Positions 1 through 6,548 are shown, counted from the stretch's first letter. The stretch: DNA of 6,548 bases from JABFRJ01 sp964389095 (GCA_964389095.1 CAYMEB010000260.1:1-6548); one strand, 5' to 3'. The notes: generated from the letters alone by a model not told the origin. Numbers and translations are program-made.

Positions 1-285
1 GGCACGCTCGCCCGCGGCGGCCTCACGCTGCTCTAGTTCTCTCAAGCGCGTCGCGTTCCGATCAGTGAACCCGTGATCGGCATCCAGCTCACGCGCCGAA
101 ATCAACGCCTCCCGCGCCGCAAGTGCCGCCTCACGGGCCGCCACTTCGTCGAGCGCAGGCGTCTGCGGTGCAGCTGCATGAGCAACCTCGCCCCCCTCCG
201 GCGGAATGGCTGCGACCGCCGCACGTTCTGCGGCCTCCTTGGCACGCCTTGCCTCTTCCTCACGTCGCCTCTTTGACTTCGACAT
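1..285 (-). CDS. Charged coiled-coil protein (N-terminal 95 residues, 3' end outside window)
   Basis: Open from an ATG at 285-283 to the window edge with no stop in 95 codons. The start is well supported: a perfect GAGGAG box six bases upstream, 25 nt after the stop of the preceding gene. The protein begins with a strongly basic tip (MSKSKRRREEEARRAKEA), passes through a short Pro/Gly/Ala-rich stretch (residues ~27-44), and then enters a heptad-rich helix with repeated R-E-x-A-L blocks (AAREAALAAREALISARELD, 49-68) interrupted by HGFTDRN (71-77) before resuming (RLRELEQREAAA). No signal peptide or membrane segment is seen. Such a head is common in long coiled-coil proteins, including some SMC/Rad50-like ATPases, but the part that would show an ATPase core is outside the window. 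Family and function therefore stay open; membership of the operon is the strongest clue. Confidence 0.85.
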   Translation of the reverse strand, partial: MSKSKRRREEEARRAKEAAERAAVAAIPPEGGEVAHAAAPQTPALDEVAAREAALAAREALISARELDADHGFTDRNATRLRELEQREAAAGERA

Positions 286-291
286 TCGCTT

Positions 292-297
292 CTCCTC
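292..297 (-). promoter_or_regulatory. Shine-Dalgarno box of the coiled-coil gene
   Basis: On the minus strand this reads GAGGAG, six bases before the ATG at 285. It is the best Shine-Dalgarno match in the window, in keeping with a gene that does not overlap its predecessor and must recruit ribosomes itself. It fixes the start codon of a gene that has no stop in the window. Confidence 0.85.
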
Positions 298-310
298 TAT
301 GGTCGCAAAC

Positions 311-2554
311 TCAGTAACTCAGGTACAGGGCCCCGAGAATCCCCTCGATGATCTGATGCACCGCCTCGACGATCTTCGCTGCATCGACGCCGCTTGCGAG
401 TCGCCTGTCTCCATGCTGGCGCAGCGCCAACACCTCTCCGATTTCGATCAAGGTTGCTGGGCGGTTTGTGGCCAGCGACCGAAATGGATGCCGCTCGTCT
501 TCACGCGCCGACCGAATGCACGCCAATACGAGCGCCCCAAGCTCGCCTCGGGTCTCGCGAATTGCTCTTTCCACCTTCCATGGCTTCACGCCCGAGAGCC
601 CGTCTGGGAGACCCGCGGTGCAAAGATCGAATCCGAGCCCCCCCGCAATGATCGCGAGGGCCGCAGAAGTACATGATTCGGCATCGTCGCCAGCAGTCCG
701 TCTTGCGATTCGTGGTCGAGTACCAACGGACAGGCACTCGCCGACCGCAACTTCAAGCGCCGCAACGCCCTCGCGAAGCAACTCCGTTGTGCTGCCCGCG
801 ACATCCGTCCATGGCGAGGAAGTTCCTGAGATTCGCTCCAGCAATTCGGCACGAAACTGCATGAGGACCAAGCGCTCATTCAATGCTTGATGCTCGCGCA
901 ACCGGGAGCCATAGCGCTCGCGCACGCGACGGACTGCCGCCATGTGGAGTCGATACTGAAGCCGACCTTCCCATTGATCAGAGGTCAGCCGATCAACGGG
1001 AACTTCCGATGAACCGCGCAGATTCGGGAACAGCCCGCGGACAATTCGGTACATGCCCGAGATCGCATCGCCGGCAGCAATGGGCGCCTGCGCAGCACCG
1101 CCATGCGACTGCCGATTTCGGGTCCCTGCAAGCACGGCAAGAAACTCCAATGCTGCGGGCCATCGGGCTGCGAGATGGTGCAATGGGTGGCCGCGATCTC
1201 GCGATGCTGCGAACAGCGCTGCCGCTGCCTGCCTCCCGAGGCCTCGTCCGTCATGGCATGCAACTGCCCTGAGCGGACCAATTCCCTGAGTGACAAGCGC
1301 CTCGACCTCACCCTCATGCGCGCCAATGGAGAATCCGATGCGACGGGCGATATCCAACAGCAGACGCGCATTCTCGTCCGCGTCCTCGTACGACAGTTCC
1401 TGAACGGCTACGGCGACTCCATACTCTCCCTGGAGAACGCAAAGTGCTTCCTCAAGCGCAGCATGCACCTTGCTTGCAACATTGTCGCGCGCGACGGCAC
1501 CGCGACTGAGCGCAAAGCCCGCCTCAATCTCGGCGTCGAGGATCCGCTGACCGAGTTCACCGAGTGTTTCGAAGTCGGCACCAATCTCAGCCGATACACG
1601 CTTCCGAGCTACGGCTGCCCGCTCGGCAACTTCCGCGACCACGGCGTCCTTGGTAACCGCGTATGCGTTCTGCACGAGTGCGTCGAGCTCTTTACGGAGC
1701 GTGGCGTCGCCTTCCGCCGCGCGTTCCACACAGGCTGCCATCCGATCGCTTACGCCAAGTCCGAATGGATCGCAAGCAAGCCATCCTCGCTGAGTGAACT
1801 GCTTCTCAGGAACGAACACGTACGTCAGTAGCAAGCACGGGCTCCCGGCCGACCCCTCGGGAACATGGATTCGCGAGACGAAGCCCGAAAGCAAATGTGC
1901 CGGCCTCGCCGACCCCTGCCGTTGTCTCTGATCGAAGGAACGGAGCGCGTCAGATGCCCGCCTGGCAGCGTGTTGGACGTGGACGTGACGCACAAACGCA
2001 GGCACACCTGCCGGGGCGCGTAGCAACCGAGCGTTGGCGGTGAACTGCCTACCCGCGTCACCGGGAAGCTCGACTCTGTTCAGCCCCCGGCCATCCGAAG
2101 TCGTACCTCCCAGCGGCAGGGCTCGGACGGATCCTCGCATCACCACACGGTGCCACAGCGCACCATGGAAGGGATCGTGAAAAACAAGGCATGGCTCAGT
2201 TGGATCGCCCTCCTGAGAGGTTGATTCCGACTGAAGGGCGCCGCGTGCGGTACACCGGCCATCCGCATCGAGCAACCCATCCTGCTCAAGCTTTCGCACG
2301 ATGACACCGGCAAGCCCAATCGGAAGACCAGATCGCTTCGAGACGTCTTCTGGGCCGACGATGCCTGCCCGCGCAAGGTTCATGACAACTTGCTCGAAGA
2401 TCGTCGATTCGCCACTGGGCGACCGCGACACGAAGATCTGGTAGGCAATCGCCGGGCAGAGCACCCACATCCTTCGCCCAGGCATGTAACGCACCGGCGA
2501 CGGGTCCGCATCCATCCAGAAGACCTGCCGGGAAACACCCAGGGCCTCGGTCAT
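311..2554 (-). CDS. Winged-helix protein with tandem HEPN-like domains (putative RNase)
   Basis: A 747-residue protein with no family I can name. Residues ~50-105 read as a winged helix (helices around FEQVVMNLARAG and PEDVSKRSGL, recognition-type helix LAGVIVRKLEQDGLL, then a TARG wing). Residues ~120-265 mix strands and loops, including FHDPFHGALW (125-134) and LTYVFVPE (243-250); ~270-395 is helical. Two similar segments follow, ~394-512 and ~628-745. The first contains TRNRQSHGG with R479 and H484, exactly the R-N-x-x-x-H signature of HEPN ribonucleases; the second keeps the matching arginine (R712) but has R717 where the histidine would be. HEPN proteins commonly cut RNA as dimers; here the pair may form within one chain. 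The ATG at 2554 overlaps the helicase TGA (ATGA) behind a GGGGG box, so it is preferred over the in-frame start at 2707. RNase activity and an RNA-targeting role with the helicase are inference. Confidence 0.85.
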   Translation of the reverse strand: MTEALGVSRQVFWMDADPSPVRYMPGRRMWVLCPAIAYQIFVSRSPSGESTIFEQVVMNLARAGIVGPEDVSKRSGLPIGLAGVIVRKLEQDGLLDADGRCTARGALQSESTSQEGDPTEPCLVFHDPFHGALWHRVVMRGSVRALPLGGTTSDGRGLNRVELPGDAGRQFTANARLLRAPAGVPAFVRHVHVQHAARRASDALRSFDQRQRQGSARPAHLLSGFVSRIHVPEGSAGSPCLLLTYVFVPEKQFTQRGWLACDPFGLGVSDRMAACVERAAEGDATLRKELDALVQNAYAVTKDAVVAEVAERAAVARKRVSAEIGADFETLGELGQRILDAEIEAGFALSRGAVARDNVASKVHAALEEALCVLQGEYGVAVAVQELSYEDADENARLLLDIARRIGFSIGAHEGEVEALVTQGIGPLRAVACHDGRGLGRQAAAALFAASRDRGHPLHHLAARWPAALEFLAVLAGTRNRQSHGGAAQAPIAAGDAISGMYRIVRGLFPNLRGSSEVPVDRLTSDQWEGRLQYRLHMAAVRRVRERYGSRLREHQALNERLVLMQFRAELLERISGTSSPWTDVAGSTTELLREGVAALEVAVGECLSVGTRPRIARRTAGDDAESCTSAALAIIAGGLGFDLCTAGLPDGLSGVKPWKVERAIRETRGELGALVLACIRSAREDERHPFRSLATNRPATLIEIGEVLALRQHGDRRLASGVDAAKIVEAVHQIIEGILGALYLSY

Positions 2555-5500
2555 GCTTGCCCCCGGTTCGCGTCTGCGGCATCCTGCTCGGCGAGTGCCT
2601 TGAAAGCGACGAGTTGGGGAATCGCACGGCGCGCCCCATCCGATGCAACCATTTCCGCATCGCCAACGACCACAAGCATGCGCTTCTGCCGGCTCATGCT
2701 GACGCAAAGGCGATTCACCGACATGAGATGGCCATATCTCCGCCGTTGCTCCTCCTCCGTACCGTCGCGCTGCTGGTTGCTCCGAACCAGCGACAGGAAC
2801 ACGACATCGAACTCTCGACCCTGGAACTGATCGACCGTCCCGATCCGAACGCGGTCCGCATACGCGTCAGGAAACTCGGCCCCCGACTCACTCGGAATCA
2901 TCACCTCCGCCTCAACCAGCGCTCGTTGAATCTCCTGGACTTGCGCACGATAGAACGTGATCACGCCGAACTTGAGTGAGCGCGCCCCCCCATCATCAAG
3001 CATGGATCGCAGCAGTCGTGCAATCTCGCGGGCCTCGGCAGAGCGTTTCCAGCTGGTGCCGTCTCGAGACTCACCGCGCTGCGCGAACGGGACGTCTTGC
3101 CAATGGGCACATCGCCCCTCTAAGCCACGAATGCCGTGGTAGAAGTCCGAGGCTGGACGAGGAGACTTGAATCGCTCCTCAGGCGGGTAGAACTCCTTGC
3201 TGACAAACTCCCCGAGCCTCGGATGCATGCGATACTGCTCATCGAGCGTGACCACGCGGGGCACGAGATCCTGGCTCGACTTCTCCGCCAGCTGGTTAAA
3301 GAGACGCTCGAAAAGACTTTCCCGCAGCGCGGCCTGCATGACTTCGTGCATTTGCTGGCCATCAGGCGATGGGTCCGACGAAACGTCCTCAAGCAGCTTT
3401 CGCTCGATCACATCGTCGACAATGTGGGGCAGCTGTCGATGATCACCGACGAGGACGATTCGCCGCTTCGCACATGACAGCGGAACCAGCAGATCAAGCG
3501 GGTTCGCGCGAGCGGCCTCGTCGCACAGCACCGTGTCGTAGGCAAACTCCCCGGATCCGTCATCTCCGATGTGGCGAAGCATCTGTGTCGACACGGACTG
3601 CTGACAGGTTGCCGCCACTACAGGCGTGTACTGCACGATGGCCTCCCGAAGCACATCGTCGTCGCGCAAATCCTCAAGGAACCGATGGACCGCCCGACTT
3701 GCGCCGTCAGTCGAACGTGCGTAGGTGGCGCGCAGATGCTGAACAACCGCATCAAGCAGCCCCTCGAACTCTGCGTTTCTCAGCGGCTGTCCCTGGAACA
3801 CTCCGCGCGCGACAACCTTGAGCAGGAGATGCCGCTTCAGCCTCGCGAGGTCGGCGAGATGTTCCTCCGGCAGCGCATGGCCGCTCGAGGCTGCAACTTC
3901 AAGGGCACGCAGATTTTCTGTGGCACCGAGACCATGCCGGCCCAGCCTGGCGAGAACTCGCCTGGCGGTGACCGGTCCGTCGTCGGCGAAAGACGCAGCG
4001 CATGTCCGAATGGCGCGAACGGCGCGACGAAAGAACTGCGCGTCTTCGTCTTCGCTGTCGCGACGGGAAGCCATTTCAATTCCGACAGCAGTCGCTTCAA
4101 TTTCACTCAGGAGCTCGGCCGGAAGATCCGCGTCCAAGCGCCGGCGCATCTCACGCAACAACTCCGCACTCTCCGCGGCGCCCGAAGGCGCGCGGCGGTA
4201 TGTGACGAGCATGCGCTCCACCCAGCTCAGGCGTTCGGCTAGTGGCCCCGAATCACCAACAACCGCCCGACCTCTGATCCGTTCCCGGAACTCCTCCAGC
4301 CGACGCGCTTCGTCCAGGAGGTCCGCCTGCTGTGAGTCAGCATCGCGGCGCGTGCGAACCTTTATTGCCGGCAGGTCATTGACGCTGAGCTTCTCGATCG
4401 CATTTTCAACGGCATCGTGCTGAAACCCCGTGACGAGCAGTCGCTCTCGCTGATCTGGGCGCTTCGAATTCAGCTCGTGAACTCGCTCGATGATCGCGCG
4501 CATGACCGTCGTCTTGCCTGTTCCGGGTGGGCCCTGGATTACGGCAATGTCAGGCGTGTTCAGAGCGACCTCGATCGCCTGGCGCTGCGCATCCGTCGGC
4601 TGCCAAGTACGACCTGAAGGGTCGGAAAAGACCTTCCGCAGAACATTCGCGCTTACTCCATCCTCGCGCCCCTTTCGCCGCGCAACCGGCCGCCCCGGAA
4701 CACCCTCCACCATCAGCGCAAGCTGCTGGATACCGGCGTTCGCCTGCAGCAGACGCTGGAGCGCCTGCTTCCTTCGCTTGTGCACAACCCTGTCCCCGCG
4801 AATCGAGAACACCGCGTAGCCAGATTCGGGAGGACGCGACTCCCCATCGCAGCGGATTCTGATGACCCGTATCCCAGCATTGGAGACATCCTCGACGGAG
4901 CCGTAGCAGGCGTCGGCGCCCCTGGCGGCGCCGGGGGCCCGCTTGCCGCGAGCGCCCACGGCATCAACGGAGCTTCCTTCGTCGGCATCCACATCAAGAT
5001 CACTGTCCGAATCCTCGGCAGCAGCCGATTCCATCAACTCCGCGGCGACATCGTCATGCTCGAGCGAGTTCATGAGTGCAGCAATCGACGGCTGGCTCTC
5101 CGAAATCTGCAATTCGTCGCCCTTCACAAGGGCTCCCAGCGCTTCCGAGGCCACGTCGCTCGCGACAATCAGCGCGAATCTACCTGCCCCAAAGCTCTCA
5201 ATTCGTTCGAACCTCAGCACGTTGACGGCTGTCAATTTGGTCGCAAGCTGGTCTCGCTCGATACGGCCGTAGCGCTCCCAAGCACCAAGAAAGCTGGCCT
5301 CGCTCTGGCGCACGGTGTTTATCTGTGCCTGCAGCTCCGCGCGCAGAACTCCCGCCGAGGTGTAGTCCTCAAACTTAATCCGACCGATGCCAAGCAGTAC
5401 AGCTACACCGGATCGCGATGCCGCCTTCTTTGAGAATCTCTGAACGACCAATGCCATCGAGCCGTCGTTCCTGCCGCTCGGAGCGCGGCGAACCCAGACG

Positions 5501-6036
5501 CGCCCAACCTTGCCATGAATGACGAACTCGGAGTCGTCGTTCGGCGCCTTTGGACCACCCGGGATCGTGATGACTGCGCGGCTTTGCGCGTCCCTGGTCG
5601 GGCTTCTCGACAGGAAGTTCCGATCAAGCCAGTCAAGGGTCTGACGCCGGGTGCTGCCTACGCCCACGTGTCGCTCAAGGTCCTCGAAGAGCTGCTCCGT
5701 CACCGCAAGGTCGACGGCGTCGAGGCTGATTTCACGCGAGAAGGATCGCGTAGAGATCGACAGAACCAAACGGTCGTCCTGCCGCCGGATGTCCTCGATC
5801 CGTGACACGCGCGGAAGGTTCTCGCGACACGCGTCGCGGAGCGCTGCCGCGGACCGATGCTCCTCGTCGAGAATGAAGACGGCTTGACCCACGCGCATGA
5901 GCAACTCGTCAGCCTCGGGCGAGACGAATATCTCGATCTCGAGACCCGACCGCAGCGCCGCCGAACTCTCCTCTGAGAGGTCGACGGCCACTGTCCCAAA
6001 GGACTCGTTTCCGAGCGGGACATCAGCCAACTCCAT
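2551..6036 (-). CDS. UPF1/Dna2-like superfamily 1 helicase with novel N-terminal module
   Basis: Predicted ATP-dependent RNA or DNA helicase of 1161 residues, probably cytoplasmic. The helicase core lies at about 375-1161: Q-like motif (WQPTDAQRQAI, 478-488), Walker A GPPGTGKTT (502-510), motif Ia (LLVTGFQHDAVENA), motif Ic-like VVAATCQQS (806-814), Walker B VLCDEAAR (836-843), motif III VGDHRQLP (863-870), motif IV EQYRMHP (933-939), motif V GTVDQFQGREFD (1066-1077) and motif VI RLCVSMSRQKRMLVVVGD (1109-1126). These are the hallmarks of the UPF1-like SF1 group. About 285 mostly helical, charged residues separate motif Ia from motif II. Residues 1-335 form a module I do not recognise, joined by an acidic linker (338-356). 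The ATG at 6036-6034 is preferred over one at 6186 because it has a GGGGG Shine-Dalgarno-like box and only a 14-nt overlap with the upstream gene; the 50 extra upstream residues look like out-of-frame translation of that gene. The stop overlaps the next start as ATGA. The substrate cannot be told from sequence. Confidence 0.95.
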   Translation of the reverse strand: MELADVPLGNESFGTVAVDLSEESSAALRSGLEIEIFVSPEADELLMRVGQAVFILDEEHRSAAALRDACRENLPRVSRIEDIRRQDDRLVLSISTRSFSREISLDAVDLAVTEQLFEDLERHVGVGSTRRQTLDWLDRNFLSRSPTRDAQSRAVITIPGGPKAPNDDSEFVIHGKVGRVWVRRAPSGRNDGSMALVVQRFSKKAASRSGVAVLLGIGRIKFEDYTSAGVLRAELQAQINTVRQSEASFLGAWERYGRIERDQLATKLTAVNVLRFERIESFGAGRFALIVASDVASEALGALVKGDELQISESQPSIAALMNSLEHDDVAAELMESAAAEDSDSDLDVDADEGSSVDAVGARGKRAPGAARGADACYGSVEDVSNAGIRVIRIRCDGESRPPESGYAVFSIRGDRVVHKRRKQALQRLLQANAGIQQLALMVEGVPGRPVARRKGREDGVSANVLRKVFSDPSGRTWQPTDAQRQAIEVALNTPDIAVIQGPPGTGKTTVMRAIIERVHELNSKRPDQRERLLVTGFQHDAVENAIEKLSVNDLPAIKVRTRRDADSQQADLLDEARRLEEFRERIRGRAVVGDSGPLAERLSWVERMLVTYRRAPSGAAESAELLREMRRRLDADLPAELLSEIEATAVGIEMASRRDSEDEDAQFFRRAVRAIRTCAASFADDGPVTARRVLARLGRHGLGATENLRALEVAASSGHALPEEHLADLARLKRHLLLKVVARGVFQGQPLRNAEFEGLLDAVVQHLRATYARSTDGASRAVHRFLEDLRDDDVLREAIVQYTPVVAATCQQSVSTQMLRHIGDDGSGEFAYDTVLCDEAARANPLDLLVPLSCAKRRIVLVGDHRQLPHIVDDVIERKLLEDVSSDPSPDGQQMHEVMQAALRESLFERLFNQLAEKSSQDLVPRVVTLDEQYRMHPRLGEFVSKEFYPPEERFKSPRPASDFYHGIRGLEGRCAHWQDVPFAQRGESRDGTSWKRSAEAREIARLLRSMLDDGGARSLKFGVITFYRAQVQEIQRALVEAEVMIPSESGAEFPDAYADRVRIGTVDQFQGREFDVVFLSLVRSNQQRDGTEEEQRRRYGHLMSVNRLCVSMSRQKRMLVVVGDAEMVASDGARRAIPQLVAFKALAEQDAADANRGQA
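2559..2566 (-). promoter_or_regulatory. G-rich ribosome-binding box of the winged-helix/HEPN-like gene
   Basis: Reads CCGGGGGC on the minus strand, ending four bases before the ATG at 2554. GGGGG can pair with the CCUCC anti-Shine-Dalgarno core with one G-U wobble. It lies within the last codons of the helicase gene, so initiation probably depends on re-initiation at the ATGA overlap as well. Confidence 0.55.
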
Positions 6037-6548
6037 GCACGGCCCCCGGGAAGTAAGCAATCGACAGCAATCGATGGGCCTCCGTGAGCGGCCCACAGTG
6101 GACGTACGCGAGATATGAGGATTTCTTTGATAGCGGCAGTTCAGTGCGTGCGGAACTGATCGTCGAGGACTTCCCGTCTGTGCCAACGATCATGTACTTC
6201 CCAATCGCTGCAGGACTCCACTCGATGACGAGGGTGTTCTTGCCCACGTGAACCACGAACGCAGGATTCCGGAGATTCACCAGTTCGGCCGGCTTCACAC
6301 AGGCTTCCGGCACCTCCGCCGACTCGCCAGCGGAGACGACCTTGCGCCAGACCACCGTGCTCATGACGGGCTTGCCAGGGGTGTCGAGTTCGCGGTCGGG
6401 GTCCAGCTCGCGCTTGAATTCGTCCGTAGCTGCTGCGGACCTACGACCGTAGGTGAGGTCGTCAAGACATTGATCGCACTCCGGAACCCAGACGCGTGAA
6501 TCGATGATGGCGACACCACCACCCGCAACTGGACAGAACGCGCACTTC
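6023..6548 (-). CDS. Unrecognised protein with zinc-ribbon-like CxxC pairs (C-terminal part, 5' end outside window)
   Basis: The reading frame is open from the window edge to a TGA at 6025-6023, giving 174 residues; the start lies beyond the window. The visible part opens with a C-x2-C-x18-C-x2-C array (CAFC at residues 2-5, CDQC at 24-27), the spacing expected of a zinc ribbon or treble clef. A charged stretch rich in Asp, Glu, Arg and Pro follows (about 42-60). The last ~110 residues alternate hydrophobic and polar segments (for example NPAFVVHVGKNTLVIEW) and look mostly beta-stranded; there is no signal peptide or membrane span in view. An internal ATG at 6364 could start a 113-residue protein, but the cysteine pairs upstream argue that the longer frame is real. 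The stop lies inside the first codons of the helicase gene, a 14-nt overlap that suggests translational coupling. I do not recognise the family; metal binding is inferred from the cysteines alone. Confidence 0.75.
   Translation of the reverse strand, partial: KCAFCPVAGGGVAIIDSRVWVPECDQCLDDLTYGRRSAAATDEFKRELDPDRELDTPGKPVMSTVVWRKVVSAGESAEVPEACVKPAELVNLRNPAFVVHVGKNTLVIEWSPAAIGKYMIVGTDGKSSTISSARTELPLSKKSSYLAYVHCGPLTEAHRLLSIAYFPGAVHGVG
6042..6049 (-). promoter_or_regulatory. G-rich ribosome-binding box of the helicase gene
   Basis: Reads CCGGGGGC on the minus strand, ending five bases before the ATG at 6036: the same 8-mer at nearly the same distance as in front of the next gene. It lies inside the 3' end of the upstream gene and supports the ATG at 6036 over the more distal one at 6186. 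Confidence 0.55.

Noticed and set aside
206..676. Plus-strand open frame of 156 codons across the junction of the last two genes
   Set aside because: It runs antisense through the start and Shine-Dalgarno of the coiled-coil gene and through the second HEPN-like copy; no domain and no start signal.
1103..1831. Plus-strand open frame of 242 codons
   Set aside because: It lies wholly antisense to the winged-helix/HEPN-like gene, has a low-quality Cys/Arg-rich translation and no Shine-Dalgarno; it is a GC-driven shadow.
2555..2707. 51-residue N-terminal extension of the HEPN-like gene from an ATG at 2707
   Set aside because: It would overlap the helicase C-terminus including motif VI, and its Cys/Arg/Gly-rich sequence looks non-coding; the ATGA start at 2554 is typical of coupled genes.
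3571..4242. Plus-strand open frame of 223 codons
   Set aside because: Antisense to the helicase insertion; no recognisable domain. The helicase frame here is continuous and motif-rich.
4780..5433. Plus-strand open frame of 217 codons
   Set aside because: Antisense to the helicase N-terminal half and linker; the Gly/Ala-rich part mirrors the acidic/basic linker on the other strand.
6037..6186. 50-residue N-terminal extension of the helicase from an ATG at 6186
   Set aside because: The extra residues look like an out-of-frame reading of the upstream gene (Arg/Ser/Pro/Cys-rich), and the ATG at 6036 has the better ribosome-binding box and overlap geometry.
6023..6548. DUF1998/DISARM DrmB-type tail as an identity for the cysteine protein
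   Set aside because: Paired cysteines alone are not enough; spacing and surrounding residues gave no recognisable match, and the helicase next door is UPF1-like rather than DrmA-like.
1..6548. CRISPR arrays, tRNA/rRNA genes, insertion sequences, transcription terminators
   Set aside because: No regularly spaced direct repeats, cloverleaf, terminal inverted repeats, transposase frame or hairpin-plus-T-run was seen; nearly every base is covered by the four genes.

Overview
This GC-rich window (roughly 60 % by eye) is one compact, bacterial-type transcription unit read entirely on the minus strand. It holds four consecutive genes, with both outer genes cut by the window edges. Short ATG spacers, Shine-Dalgarno-like boxes and overlapping stop/start codons mark it as bacterial. 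The composition would suit a proteobacterium or another high-GC lineage, but there is no taxonomic marker.

Layout in the direction of transcription, from high to low coordinates: (1) 6548-6023, the C-terminal 174 residues of an unrecognised protein that enters the window inside a CxxC-x18-CxxC zinc-ribbon-like motif; (2) 6036-2551, an 1161-residue UPF1/Dna2-like superfamily 1 helicase with a full set of motifs, preceded by an unrecognised N-terminal module and an acidic linker; (3) 2554-311, a 747-residue protein with a winged-helix-like N-terminus and, in its C-terminal half, what looks like a tandem pair of HEPN-like domains, the first carrying a canonical R-N-x-x-x-H RNase motif and the second a degraded one; (4) 285-1, the first 95 residues of a charged, heptad-rich coiled-coil protein. 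The junctions are a 14-nt overlap, an ATGA overlap and a 25-nt spacer with a strong Shine-Dalgarno. The four genes are therefore very probably co-transcribed, and the first three translationally coupled. No stretch without a gene exceeds 30 bases, and no promoter, terminator, RNA gene, CRISPR array or mobile element is visible.

Taken together, a UPF1-like helicase, a winged-helix/double-HEPN putative RNase, a zinc-ribbon-like protein and a coiled-coil protein look like a nucleic-acid sensing and destruction module, most plausibly an anti-phage or other conflict system acting on RNA. That role is inference from domain content and operon structure. I cannot match this gene set to a named system. 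The internal HEPN-like duplication is the most specific new observation.
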